Of a stretch of 64,000 nucleotides of DNA, positions 1-11,211 are shown in pieces. This DNA comes from Pholis gunnellus (lineage: Eukaryota > Chordata > Actinopteri > Perciformes > Pholidae). Where the stretch lies: positions 19,871,763-19,935,762 of the forward strand of contig OU342822.1 in assembly GCA_910591455.2 (NCBI GenBank). The letters run 5' to 3'. The translations under genes were made by a program, and so were the position numbers. A model generated the notes under the pieces. That model was not told where the DNA came from and did no database searches. It saw only the letters and a list, made by a program, of their open reading frames with translations. Position 1 is the stretch's first letter, and every line of letters starts with the position of its first letter.

Positions 1-1734
1 CATCTATTTTAACTTTTGAGTCGCTGAAACCACCAAACCCACACGCTCGCCTGTCAGTGTTTTCTTTTCTGCAGACACAAAAGCAGCACAACACGAAACA
101 AATCGAAACAAAAACAATTACAGAACCCCAGCGCTGCGAGAATCTATAAAACATATCTTCTACTCATCACTACACAGTCTGTGGATCATTGCTGCGTATA
201 CTGCGATGCTGGCACCATGTCACAGTGGGATCTGAATCTAAGGTCACCAATAAAAACCAATCGTCCTGCAAAAGGTCACCTCAAAAAAAACATCTCTTTT
301 TGTTTGGAAATTTCCCAGCGTTAAAAAGAGAGATTTCTGTAGATATTTCTCATTTCTTAAGTCAATTACGACGCGCCCACGTAATAATTATCCCACGTAT
401 TAACTGCGGACTGAATCACAGAGGAAGCTCCTGTTCCCCCCCCCCCCCCCCCCGAAGCCGATGTGAAACACTTGATACCAGTGAGATATGAGTGAAGAAA
501 CGAGCCAAAAAAACAAAAAGAAAGCTAATTTATGTAGAAATATGCAGATGCTCATTGGCCTGTGGCAGATCTCAGAGGGCTTCACTTTGGCTCCCTGTAA
601 TCAAGTGATGCAGCAGGAGCACACGATATGTTGCCCGTCATCGTTTGTGTTTTGTCAAAAAAGTGAAAAGACCGCGTTTCCCATCAGCCCCCTTTTCCCC
701 CTGATGATGAGGATAAAACAGCAGATTCTACCCTGCAAATACGACACAGAATTCTGTCTTTGCTTCATGTGTTTTGTGTTGGAAAAACACAACCTGTGAC
801 GCCTGAACGTGTGGATGAAGGTGTGTCCTGGTGAGGCAGGATGTGTGTTTTGGGATTCAGACCGTCGGCCTCACTGGATCTCAGCTCGCTGCAGACCTGC
901 GCAGCATTTTTAACAGCCAGCAGGCAGCTCGAAGCGCCTCGCTGTCCCATTTCTACCACACACATCGCAGTATACTGAGAGCAGAGCACGTACAGTAACA
1001 CGAGTACTGCGTTTAAATACAGTGGGTGAGACCTTCCTTCATACGTTTCCTTCACAGGTAAATACTGTACTTTTTATTCAACACGGTTCAGGCTGGTCTC
1101 ATCCAGCATTATTAGCTATACTACTAAAAATAATGCGCCGTAATTCATGTACAATGAAAGTAATTTTGGATGTTATCAATGTAATGACGTATAAAGAATG
1201 GAGGTAGATGGGTCCAACAAGCAGAGATCTTTCAGCCAGGAAACCCGTGTGAGATTCAAAACGTTGATTTAACTGTCACGTAACTTGAGTACTTAAGTAA
1301 CAACAATTATGTCGTTATTCTAACCCGAACGATGATCTTTTCTTCAAGTATTTCACCGTCTTTTCTATAAACCTAACTAAGTTGCTTCCTGTGAAGCCGT
1401 AATGTAATATATTATGTAATGTACTAAACATATTCAGGTTTCCCCTGAAAATGAACTCAACATGATCTAATTTAATAAAAGCCTTATTTTAAAATGATCT
1501 ATTAACTATCATCAGAATTATAATATTTTTTCATAAAAGCTGTATTTTAAAATATATTTTATAATATTTTTTTACAGTGTGAAGGGTCACATGGCATTCA
1601 GGTTAAAGCTTTGTGACCAAAGAATAAATAAAATAAAGATGAAAGACTTTCACTCATTCAGCACCATCCCCTGTGACGGGACAACCTCGTCATGTGATTG
1701 ATTCTCGAGTCACGTTTAATTGTTTCTCTCTCCC

Positions 1735-2025
1735 GTCATTGTCTTTCCTTACAGATGTTCATCTTCTTCTCCATCTGTCTCCATCATTCTTGCCTCCATC
1801 CTCTCCACCACCTTACTCTTCCTCCTCTTCGTCTTTCTCCCTCCTCATTCATCCTCCCCCATCTCCTTCTGTCTGTCTTTATCTTCCTATTTCCTCAAAT
1901 GTCCTCCTATTTCGCCTCCTATATTTTCTCCATCTCCTTCTCTCATCTTCTCCTTTTTTCCCTCCACTCCCATTGCGTCCGTCCTCCTCTTTGGTCTCTC
2001 TGTTTCCTGCCTCCTGAAACATCAG
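1735..2025. repeat. Pyrimidine-rich low-complexity tract
   Basis: The plus strand is strongly enriched in C and T (TCC, TTC and CTCC words) for about 290 bases. This opens three overlapping Ser/Leu/Pro-rich reading frames on the plus strand. All three being open together is what a purine-poor strand gives, since TAA, TAG and TGA all need purines, so I treat it as low complexity rather than coding. Confidence 0.6.
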
Positions 2026-3093
2026 CGCTCACAGCGGGCTGTCGAACCACCCGCAGACTCTACCCACAATTCACCTCTTCCTCATAATGAGGACGGCGGG
2101 CGCTCGCGGTGCAGAGTTCAAACACTGAGCGCAGCAATTAAAAAGAAGTTTATGAGTCCGTTTCTGGTGGAGGAGGTGAAAGTGGTGACTGTTTGATGCT
2201 GCAGTCAGCTAAGTGTTTTCCTCTGATGGCAATCGTTTTTTTTAAATGATAATTCTGACTTTTATTCTGTTTCTCTGCTGGACTTTGTCTTATCTTCTCT
2301 GATGTACCAAGTTGTTCTCCGAGAGATTCATTTGTATGTTTTTGGTTCAAAAAGGTTTGAACTTTCCAAACTGTTCACCTCTAGGCTACAGAAGGAGGAA
2401 GCGTTCGCCACGTTAAGACTCTTCGCTGCTTTACAGCTACACTGATCGCACGCACACACACACACACACACACAGAGACGAACACAGATGCAGACTGACA
2501 GACAAACAGACTCCCTCTCCTCTGGAGCTCCATCTGTGTAATGACATCTCACGCTTGGTTAGGACTCTGCTGCATAATTAGAGCTCTGGCAGCTGACGGA
2601 TGGCACTGCAGCACCTCCAACCCTGCCGACCTTGGCCTCGCCTCGGGGCCCCGAGGTCTGCACGGGTCCCAAAAATGTTTCAGCCCCCAGAAGGATCCCA
2701 AAAAAAACTAGGAGATAGCGCGCACGCTGTTTGCTGTTTTTAATTGCAGACATTTTAATGACAGAGTGCCATTAAGCTCGCACCAGTGAGCCAGCAGAGA
2801 CTCACACCAGGACCCTGCTCACCTGAATGGAATGCAGCCATTATTCATGTTATTGGATGCACCTGTGGAAAAGTGAAGGTTAGTTTGAAGCCGACCGACT
2901 AGAGGGGGGAAAAAACTAAGAAGCCACCATGGCCTCGAGTATAAAAAATAACAGAAACAAACTTTAATTTTTCCAATGACAGAGGTTTTGATTGGCTGAT
3001 GAATAAATTAGAGTGATTTGCTTTTGTTAGGAGGCTGCACTGTAAGAAATATTAAGAGAAAAACGTACAAAATTTACAAAACTCTGACTCTTG

Positions 3094-3312
3094 ACTCTAA
3101 ATGGACCATCATTTACTAAATGAACATCATGCTGTATTGAAGAAGACTTGAAACTAGAGATTGAGACCATAAACTCATGTTTACAATGTTTACTGAGGTA
3201 ATAAATCAAGAGAGAAGTAGTCATTTTCTCATAGACTTCTATACAACCAGAGGAGTCGCCCCCTGGTGGACACTAGAGAGAATGCAGCTTTAACACATGA
3301 AGCTTCGGCTTC
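3094..3312 (-). repeat. Dispersed repeat family A, partial inverted copy
   Basis: The reverse complement matches the left half of a longer plus-strand copy at 41238-41690 and part of the copy at 33156-33497. Shared stretches include one about a tail of mixed A/T words around a motif reading TACAGCATGATGTTCATTT and another around CTCATAGACTTCTATACAA (in opposite orientations). Three copies with mosaic ends in one window point to a non-autonomous transposable element. I do not know its class. Confidence 0.7.
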
Positions 3313-4789
3313 ACTTTACGGAACCTTTAACAATAGGACCCTGAAACCAAAGCAGCTAAATGTCATCCAGCCAATCGTTCATTTTATTTTATCTCCATCA
3401 GAACCTGTGAACATGTTATGGCTGTATGCTAAAGGTTGTTGACGATTAGTAAAAAAAACTGTCTAGACGTGTCACAGCGTTTCACGCTGTAACTGAACTC
3501 ATCCAGAGCAAATAATTACTGATTGATTCAAAACCCGTTGAGGGAGCAAACAGAAACGTCACCTTTCTGTATTTCATAAAACCACAGACACCGTCCTGGA
3601 GACTTGTCTCCTCGTTTGCAGGCAAATCCCATGAATAGTCAATAAGTTCAATATATTTCCATAATGAGTTTTACTTTCAAGCCATTATTTATTTTTCCTT
3701 AATCAGAGTAGGCGTCATAATTTTCCAAATGCAAATGCATTTTTTTGGAGTAAAAACTTTGGATGGCTGCAGGGATGCAGAGCGCAGACACAGACTCTCC
3801 AGCGAGGGCACAAAGTGATCCGTAGGTTTTCTGTCCACGATGCAAATCAGCGGGGAGACGAGATAACGAAGCCCCCGATGACGGGAACCTGCCAAGCTGC
3901 TAATAGCTGAGACACCGATCGGTTGGCGTGATGAAGAAATTGATCAGGCTCCAACGCAGAGAGAGGTCTGACGGAGGCCTGTGGTGAGTTCACTGACCTG
4001 ACTGAACAACTAGCTTCCTCCACTAAACAACAAGGAAATGTAGTCTTTACATGCAGCAGCCCATCAGATGCATGGATGATGTTGTCCATATGCACAGTAT
4101 TTCATGGTTTAAAGGGTTATTTCACTAAATTAAAAGGCACTTGCATGGACATGAGGGAGACAGAGCTCTTATACCTCAACGTTTTGCACATAAATGAAGG
4201 TGAAAAACCAACATAATACAGATTATAATCACGTAAAACTAACATTCACAAACAGGTTTCTATCATCACGCCGTTATATGTAATTGCTGCATTCAGAGAA
4301 ACCTGCTTTATGTTCTATAAAGAAATATGATGAATAATTTGAGCAAGGTTGAAAAAGCTTTTCAGTTTGTGCCGATATATTTTTTTAATAGTTATTAATT
4401 AAAGTACTGAAGTAGAGATTTGGTCTGAAAGGTAAATGTGGTTTCTTGATGAGCACGTCGTTCTCTCTGACCTCTCGTGCTTCTAGTTGCTGCGTCGTTT
4501 GGTTTGTGAAAAACAAGTCGGAGGTAAAAAATCAGGTCCATGATGAACCATTTAATTTATAAGTATCAGGAATTATTGGTAATAAATAAATTCTCACGTT
4601 CCATCTCCTCTAAAGCGAAGATTTGCTGCTTTTCTGTGTTTTCTATCGTTGTAAGTTCAATATCTTTTTGGGGGTTTTGGGATGTTTCTCAGTCAAAAAC
4701 AGGTCAAGTGAACTTTATTGCTAAAGCACAGATCACACCGCGATGGTGAGAGAGTTGATATTCAGAAAACAAATGGAGAAAGTTCTCGG

Positions 4790-5700
4790 GGTGCTTTTTT
4801 CGGTCGCTTTTCTGCCAGAAAAAAGGCGCTAAAGTAGAACTCAGTGACGTGTTCGCGGCCTCGGTAACTGACCTCGACAAGAAAAATCAACTCCGCGAGC
4901 TCGGCGTCTTAGCTGTGACCTCTGGGACTGAGACACGACCTCAGAGACAAACAGGTCTGTAGCTCTCAGCTTTGGTGGGTTTTGGACTTAAGTGACAACA
5001 CCAGCCGTAGTCTGGAGGGGTTTATTCTCTTTATAGTCTTTCTCCTCCATTAGCTCTGCGAGCACTTTTTTAGCGAAGCATCCTCCGCTCGGTGTCAGAC
5101 GGTTTGTTGTGTCAGAGAGTTCCGCAACCCCGGCAGAACACTCCGGATTTATTTGAGACGCCGTCGGTCTAGAAATTGACTAAAAAACCTTCCGAGTGAA
5201 GATGCGCGCAGGATGTTTCTAATGTCTGGTTTGTTAAGTTTCTTTACAGTTTGCTCGGCCTTCTCCCCCTCCAGCAGGGCAGCGGTGGACCAATGCCAGA
5301 GCTCGGTCTGCTGAGGAGAAATGTGTGTGCGTCGAGGAGGAGCGCTAACGAGGCTCAGCCAACGAGGAGGTGAAGCTGCTGCGGGGCGACCTCTGACCTC
5401 CAGGAGGCGCTCTCTCTCTCTCTCTCTCTCAGGCTGGGCTGCCTCTGGCGGGGTCGTGGCGCCCCCACGCTCGCCGCGAGGCAGCGGTCGGGGTCAGAGC
5501 GAGGAACCCCGAGCCCTCCGTCCTGACGGGTTTTTTTCCCGCATCGACGCCGACCGATCGACCGGCCGCAGGAGGACGGAGGAGGACGGCGGAGGACGGA
5601 GAGGAAAGGAAGCGAGCGAGGGAGGGAGGAGGGGGGGGGGGAGTCTGGATCGTCTCTTTTTCTCTCGGTTTTCCATCAGCAGAAACAAAGCTGATTATGT
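4790..5700. promoter_or_regulatory. CpG-rich, promoter-like region with no assigned gene
   Basis: Within an AT-rich neighbourhood this stretch is rich in G+C and in CG dinucleotides, especially at about 5320-5620, with purine-rich GGA/GGC runs and a CT repeat at about 5410-5430. That is the look of a CpG-island promoter and 5' untranslated exon. A 128-codon open frame (5321-5707) is Arg/Gly/Ser-rich, matches no family I know, and is probably an effect of base composition. The gene served could lie to the left on the minus strand or have its coding exons outside the window. Confidence 0.4.
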
Positions 5701-5754
5701 TTTATGAACACGTACAGTTGTTCCTGCCGGAGGGAAGCAGACGAGATGCAGAGC

Positions 5755-5855
5755 TGGAAGAAGTACTGAGATACTTTACTAAAGCAAAAGTAGACAAATA
5801 TGTACAAATACTCTATTACAGGTTAAAGTATTGCACTCGAATGCTTACTTAAGAC
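5755..5855 (+). repeat. Dispersed repeat family B (AGTACTTTTAC type), fragment
   Basis: This is the left end of a common teleost repeat that reads as a tract of AAGTACT, AAAGTA and AATACTCTATTACA words. The same pattern appears at 19090-19645, 27030-27340, 31085-31330, 51187-51560, 52425-52530, 52825-52890 and 59825-59960. Similarity among the window's own copies supports the call. The class is unknown. Confidence 0.65.
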
Positions 5856-7590
5856 CTGTGTGTTGTTGTGTTTGGTGGTGCCAGTGTTTTAGGATCTCAC
5901 AGGGATATTTAGCCACTTGTGATATTTCCAGGGAACGTGGCCTTTAAAGAGGCGAATACGCAAAATACGCAAAATTTGCCTCATTTGCGTTTTTGCAAAA
6001 TTAGCATAGATTCTCCTCCTGTCGTCACTGACGTCCGGACGTTGTTCAAACACAAACTCCATTCAGAAAACAAACATTTTAAACGTTGTTTGCTTGTCTT
6101 CTTGCAGAGAGAAGACACAAATGCACATGGTTATTGAGTTATTTTAGCATCCCTTTATATCTGTTTAAAGTGTTATAAACCCGTCATCAAGCGTTTAGCA
6201 GCAGACGTTTTCTCTGCAGCGCTGGTGGAGACCAAAGCCGGAGCTAAAAGGAGAAAATGAGACTTTCATTCGTCCGGTGGGCACAAACACGGATCCAAAT
6301 GAATGTTAATGTTGCTCCATGTCTGCGGGCAACTGTTCGCTCACTAGTTGTCCGTAAAAAGAAACTTTAAAAGGTGATATGTCAGCGTTCATTGTGTAAG
6401 AAAACAAATCGATTTAAGCAACTTTAACACACTGTAGTTCTTCTTCTTCAGGTCTCACTTTGGCCTCTTCGTCCTTCTCTTCCTCCGACTTCTCCGAACT
6501 CAGTCACAGTCTGAAGGATCCTTTGTTCACTCGTCTCACGTGTGAGTCTGTAGTTTCTGATCGACTCGTCCACACAGGTGCTGGAGACCCGGTGGCGTTT
6601 GAACGCTGTTCGTCCTCATGAAGATGCAACAGTGTTCAGATGCTCTTCACAGAAACCACTATGTTATGATCAATATAAATGTTACTAAGTCATCAGAATT
6701 AAAGTACCTTTATTTTGGATAAACAAACTTTTTGACTACCATATTATGCAAAAGTGAAGATCTTTAAAAATGTCTCCTTAAAACAGCATCTTCTGGCTCA
6801 GTCTCATTATTCCATATATGTAACGCTGGGTTAAAGTACTCTGTTATCATATTAATCTCATTAAGGGGTTGAACAACTGTAATAACGGTTTATTTAAAAT
6901 GTTCTTGAACTGAGAAATGTTCTATTGTTTACCTGGATGTAGTTGTTCTTGTTATCCTGGTGTTCATGTTGTGTAACGTGGTGTGAGTCTGCTGCACAGA
7001 TAGATCGGATCAGATTAAAGTCACCCAGTACGAGATGACAGGAGCTCAAAATCAACTGTATTTCCCACAATAAGTATTTATCTATAATGAGAATGTTTTC
7101 CAGTCTTCATTCCGATCATGAGAATACAATAATGAAATACCTGTACAGGCTGCAGTACTGCAGTGTTGTTTGATGTGATCATTGTTTTACCGTCTTGCTT
7201 GTCAAACTGGGAGCAGATTAATTGTTTGATACACATTCACTCCCAATTGGGTTTCACTGTAATCAGCTGTTGTTTTCATGTAGTTTGAGCAGAATATTCC
7301 CCGAAGCAGAGACGTGTTTGAAACAATATGCATCAAACGTGTGACCCGCTTGTCAAACAGATCCTAAAATAAAACCGTCTTCGTCTGGAGTCGTAACGGC
7401 GACCTGGAGCTCCTCCTGCTGGACGGTTTACTGCGTTACAGCCGGACTCAAATAACCAAACTCCTCCTCTTTCAATAACGTTTCTTATTCACCCTTCCTG
7501 CTCATCTCCTTCTTCCTTACCTCCTTCAAAGGCTATTCCCACTGATCAGACTGTGACGTTCCTCACATGATGCAAGAAACAGGCGACTGA
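5856..7590. other. Gene-free stretch between the CpG-rich region and rnaseh1
   Basis: No recognisable coding exon is seen. A fragment at about 6220-6340 (around GGTGGAGACCAAAGCCGGAG) resembles one at 58515-58650 and looks like another dispersed repeat. A 90-nt stretch at 6452-6541 has splice-like borders (CTTCTTCAG before, GTGAGT after) and two open frames, but I cannot link it to a gene. The rest is ordinary AT-rich sequence. Confidence 0.45.
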
Positions 7591-7599
7591 AGCAGAAAC

Positions 7600-7605
7600 T
7601 TTATT
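7600..7605 (-). terminator. rnaseh1: Candidate rnaseh1 polyadenylation signal
   Basis: The minus strand reads AATAAA here, about 200 nt past the rnaseh1 stop codon, which would give a short 3' UTR. It is the first canonical hexamer I see downstream of the stop; the cleavage site was not determined. Confidence 0.55.
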
Positions 7606-7803
7606 TAGAGCAAAAACACAAACAAAAATCGACATTTAACAGAAACAAACTCTCAGACTTCTCTCTCTCTCTCTGTCTCTCCGGGTTTCAGTTCAGTCAC
7701 AAAGTCGCTCGTGGAGAAGACAAACAGACTTCTGAATAAAAGCAGCAAACTGGCGGATAAACCAGAAGAAACCGTCTCTTTAACCTCGGGAGCAGTTCTG
7801 CCG

Positions 7804-8596
7804 TCACAGCTTCGCCGCTCCTTCTCTCGACAGTCTGTCGGCCTCCTCGTTGCCTTTGTAGCCGGCGTGACCCGGAATGTGCATCTGGAGGGAAAGAAAT
7901 CTCACCTTTTAAAGTCAACAAATGTTATAAACTCCAAGTTTATTCGTCATTTCCTGCGTCTTCACTCGTCAGACCTCTGGGTCACGGCTACAGCTTCACG
8001 GCTGGTCAGATTTATTTTAAAATAGTGTCGATGTCAACACTTAAAGTGGCAACCGTGAAGATTTTCATTTAAATAAATGTCAGTATATCTATCGCTAAAG
8101 GAGGTAACACAGTGATGATTGATAGAGATTCACTAAATGAAGGCAGAGTAACATAAAAGTTATGACGATGAAAAACAATTAATCTTCTAAATTTACAGAT
8201 TTTAAGAAAGTGAAAGTAACTAATGTGGTGATTTTCTTTCATTTTACAGTAAAAGCCCGTAACTCTCAGACAGGGACTGCCTGATATTTACCCAGACCAC
8301 CTCCACCTCAGCGTTCAGTCGGTCCAGCTTCACGAAGTCGTCTTTGTTGGTGATCAGACCTCCGGACTTCAGCCGCCAGCCGTTCAGCTTCCAGTTCTTC
8401 ACCCAGCTGGTCACACCTGCAGAGAAACACAGCGCGGACTTCAACTCTCTGAGGCGGTGAGATTCTAAAGTCCTGGACAGAGTTAAACCTGACTTACTGC
8501 GACTCACCGTTGATGGTGAACTTGCTGTCGGTGTAGAGGACCAACTTCTTTATGTTGTTCTCTTTGGCTTGTTCCAGCGCTTTGCAGGCTGCCTGG

Positions 8597-8633
<37 letters not shown>

Positions 8634-10142
8634 ACCAGCTCATCAACCTGGTGACAGCTATGAACACACCGTCGGTGCGTGACGACTAACCGTACCTGTA
8701 TTTCTGCACGCTGGTTGGTTTGTCTTCCGTCCAGCGGCTCGGCGGCATTTCTGCAGGAACGCGAGCGATGAATGTGACAAATTAGATCAGATTTAAGTTC
8801 AGTTAAAAAGGTGACGTCTACGTAAAAGGTGTGTTTTCTCACAGCGGGTGGTTGTGGCCCCAGTACACCCCGATGCCGGCTCGGGCGCCCTTCTGTCCGT
8901 TGCGCGAGCAGCAGCCGTCGGTGTAAACGACCACGGCGTCGCCTGGAGTGAGTTCAAGTTTTATTTATTCACTCTAGGTTCTAATTTTTAAATGCAGATT
9001 TTTCTACTCAAGTTGGACAAAGAGCTGAGTAACAGCTCGTCTCACCCATGTACGTGAACCCGTCCGTGCTTTCTGAAGACGAGCTCTCCGACGGTTTGAC
9101 TCGTTTGGGTCGAGACTCCGCGTCCTCGTCCGAGTGACACCTCTTCCTACCGATGGGGATGTACTCCAGAGGCTCCGGGCCTCTTTTGGGAAGCAGAGCG
9201 ACGGCCGACTCCACACACTCAGCGACTGGAAAACAAAAAAAACACACAAAAGCTTTCTTTTAGTTTTGCAACTTGGAAGAAATGGTTTGTAAAGCGACAT
9301 TAGATCAGGACCACGTATCCAGGTCCTGTGTGGATATCTCCCGAAACATTTCGCTCCCAAAGTTTGCTACGAGAAGATAGCTGTGCAGAAGAAGAGTTTC
9401 ATATTTGTCTGGACCAGTTTACCTTTCTTCACCTCTGGAACTGCAGCGGGTTCGACTCCTCTGAAGAACGCCCAGGCGTCTTTCTCTGAGCCAAACTTCT
9501 TAAAAGAGGCGGCTGGAAATTTGTCCACCTGGCTCTTACATTCATCCCTAAACAACAGAGGGAAGAGGGGACTAAGGATGCATGCTGAGCTGAACATTAC
9601 TATTGTACTTGTATACTTGTATTAATACAGATTCCAAACCTCAAATAAAACATTTAAGTGTCCTTGTTTGTCAGCAGCACAGCAGAGCTCATGTTAACAC
9701 GCTTTACAAATCATTCGGGTATTTGAATAAATATGCCGTTGTGTCAAATATCCTTTATATTAATGCTGCTTAGTGTTTGCTTTTGATGGAGGAAATGAAA
9801 TAGCAGTAAACCAGAAGTGGTGTTTCTCTTAAGCCGAATTGAAGAGTAGCTCAATATGATTACAGGACACTTTTTAAAATGATCTTTTATCTATTGTGTT
9901 GTTTAGCCAAAGTCGTGCAGCTCCTCTCGCTAAATGAAACTCACTTTAAAAGGATCAAAGGCTTTGTTGTTCTTACTAACACATGTTCTGACAGTAAGAT
10001 GCAAACCGTCTCACCATGAAGTGTAGACTCCTGGTTTGAATCCCTTCTTTACAGCGTAGTAAAACTTGCCCTTCGCCATGATGTCTGCAGCGCTGCAGAC
10101 GGTCCTGCGTACTGGACCGAAAAGACCAGCCAGTCTAAACAT
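7804..10142 (-). CDS. rnaseh1: Ribonuclease H1, complete, eight coding exons
   Basis: RNase H1 cleaves the RNA strand of RNA:DNA hybrids in nucleus and mitochondria. Coding exons (minus strand): 10142-10015, 9547-9423, 9225-9046, 8942-8843, 8750-8696, 8592-8508, 8416-8292, 7884-7804. All phases join into 292 codons before TGA; human is 286 aa. The hybrid-binding domain (GKFYYAVKKGFKPGVYTSW onward, about residues 24-70) is followed by a Ser/Glu-rich linker and the catalytic domain. The four metal-binding residues are present: D153 (VYTDG), E194 (NQRAE), D217 (YTDSK) and D282 (EEADR), with H272 in PGHAG. The upstream Met at 10142 adds 21 Arg-containing, targeting-like residues (MFRLAGLFGPVRR); the Met at 10079, in strong context (A at -3, G at +4), would give a 271-aa form. 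Divergent to rps7, as in the human RNASEH1-RPS7 pair. Confidence 0.95.
8599..8631. repeat. CA microsatellite in rnaseh1 intron 5
   Basis: About 16 CA units lie just upstream (in gene orientation) of the exon that begins at 8592. They sit inside the acceptor region, so on the transcribed strand the tract is a GT run of about 33 nt ending next to the acceptor AACCAG. Confidence 0.9.
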
Positions 10143-10165
10143 CACGGACCGGAAGTGGCTGACAT
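10142..10165 (-). CDS. Seven-codon uORF overlapping the rnaseh1 mitochondrial start
   Basis: On the minus strand an ATG at 10165 opens a seven-codon frame (MSATSGP) whose TGA shares its A with the upstream rnaseh1 ATG at 10142, reading TGATG. Mammalian RNASEH1 mRNA is known to have a uORF before two in-frame start codons that limits the mitochondrial isoform. The same layout is seen here directly in the sequence. That it regulates this gene is inference. Confidence 0.7.
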   Translation of the reverse strand: MSATSGP

Positions 10166-10538
10166 CCTGTTTGTTAACTCAATAAAACGCAATAAATATA
10201 CATATTTAAATCTGACTGGTCCAATGTGTGTTTAGCTATAAAACCCCTAAAAAATGTCAGCAGCCAGGTGAACGTACACAGCCATAAAAAGGATGTCAAA
10301 AGTAGGGAGTGACGTTTTTAGATAGCTAGTTTGCTTCGTCTTCTTCTTCTTCTTTGGGTTTAATGGCGGACTACAAACCGACGTTTAAGGTGCATACCGC
10401 CACCTACTGGGTCTTTTAAATCACTTCTTAAAACACATTTTTACAGACTGGCTTTTATGTGATGTGGTCGCTTTTCTGTTTTATTTCTGTTTTATTTTTA
10501 TTTGTTGATTTTACTTAATAATTTTACTAAATATTTAT

Positions 10539-10580
<42 letters not shown>

Positions 10581-11184
10581 ATTTATTTATTAGTTTATAT
10601 TTATTTGTTGATTTTACTTAATTATTTTACGATATATATATATTATTTTATTTATTTTGATCGTATCAACTGTCTCAATGATTTTTTAAATAAATAAAGT
10701 TATTGTTATTATTATTATTACTGTATCAGATTGTGTAACATCATGAGTCATCATTTAAACACAATAATAAGGTTTTTTGTTAATTAAAAACAAATAAACA
10801 AACAAAAAGTAGATCCAAAAATAAAATAAATACTTCATATATGAGTAATATTCTGGATTAAACCCGTTCCATTCAAAAAATGTAATAAAGCCCTTTTGTT
10901 AGTTTGCTTGCTCTGAATCACACACAAACACACACAAATAAATATCTAATAAGTAAGACAACAGCATAACCACTGCTGTAGTCTTCTAAATCTGGAGGTA
11001 AGTGTTTAATTAAAGCTTGTAAAGTGCAGCAAAGAGACCAAGAATGTGAAAAAGTAATGATGACAGGCACCAGTTAACACAAACTCTCGCGATATTCTCA
11101 TCCTCCAGCATGGACTCAAAAAACTCTCGCGATAGCTAAATGGGATGCGCGGATTGGATTAAACCAACACTCGCGATGAGTCGG
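10166..11184. promoter_or_regulatory. Divergent intergenic region between rnaseh1 and rps7
   Basis: About 1 kb separates the two divergent genes. The middle (10490-10700) is very AT-rich, with a TA microsatellite at 10541-10575. It also has a short segment containing TTTGTTGATTTTACTTAAT that occurs twice, near 10500 and 10604. Promoter elements for rps7 lie at the right end. No coding exon is seen. Confidence 0.6.
11084..11176 (+). promoter_or_regulatory. Three TCTCGCGA-type sites upstream of rps7
   Basis: The core CTCGCGA occurs three times: within TCTCGCGA at 11085-11092 and 11125-11132, and at 11170-11176. Spacing is about 40-45 bases, ending about 10-15 bases before the likely transcription start. 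TCTCGCGAGA is a known CpG-promoter element bound by BANP (earlier linked to Kaiso). These sites match most but not all of that palindrome. That they drive rps7 or rnaseh1 is inference. Confidence 0.55.
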
Positions 11185-11211
11185 CCTCTTCCTTGGCCGT
11201 CGTTGACAGAG
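11185..11211 (+). promoter_or_regulatory. rps7: Likely rps7 start site and non-coding exon 1 (5' TOP)
   Basis: CCTCTTCCTT begins a pyrimidine tract, as expected for the 5' terminal oligopyrimidine motif of ribosomal protein mRNAs, which puts their translation under mTOR/LARP1 control. The short exon ends in GACAGAG followed by the donor GTTAGT at 11212. The start position is inferred from the TOP motif and is good to a few bases only. Confidence 0.65.

Larger units (their letters stand above)
1..4790. other. Gene-free stretch, left end
   Basis: No exon that I can assign to a protein family is visible on either strand. The stretch holds a run of 18 C at 436-453, a pyrimidine-rich tract at about 1735-2025, a short CA repeat at 2453-2474, an inverted copy of a dispersed repeat at about 3094-3312, and a remnant of another dispersed repeat around 4560-4690. 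The open frames here are short, or are produced by the pyrimidine tract. By human synteny (ADI1 lies next to RNASEH1) one might expect adi1 here, but I could not find its conserved motifs. The stretch could be intergenic, or intron of a gene lying to the left. Confidence 0.5.

Noticed and set aside
1673..2196. Overlapping Ser/Leu/Pro-rich open frames, up to 158 codons, with a hydrophobic stretch
   Set aside because: All three plus-strand frames are open because the strand is pyrimidine-rich; no family resemblance.
5321..5707. 128-codon Arg/Gly-rich frame in the CpG-rich region
   Set aside because: Composition-driven; no recognised domain and no splice-linked continuation found.
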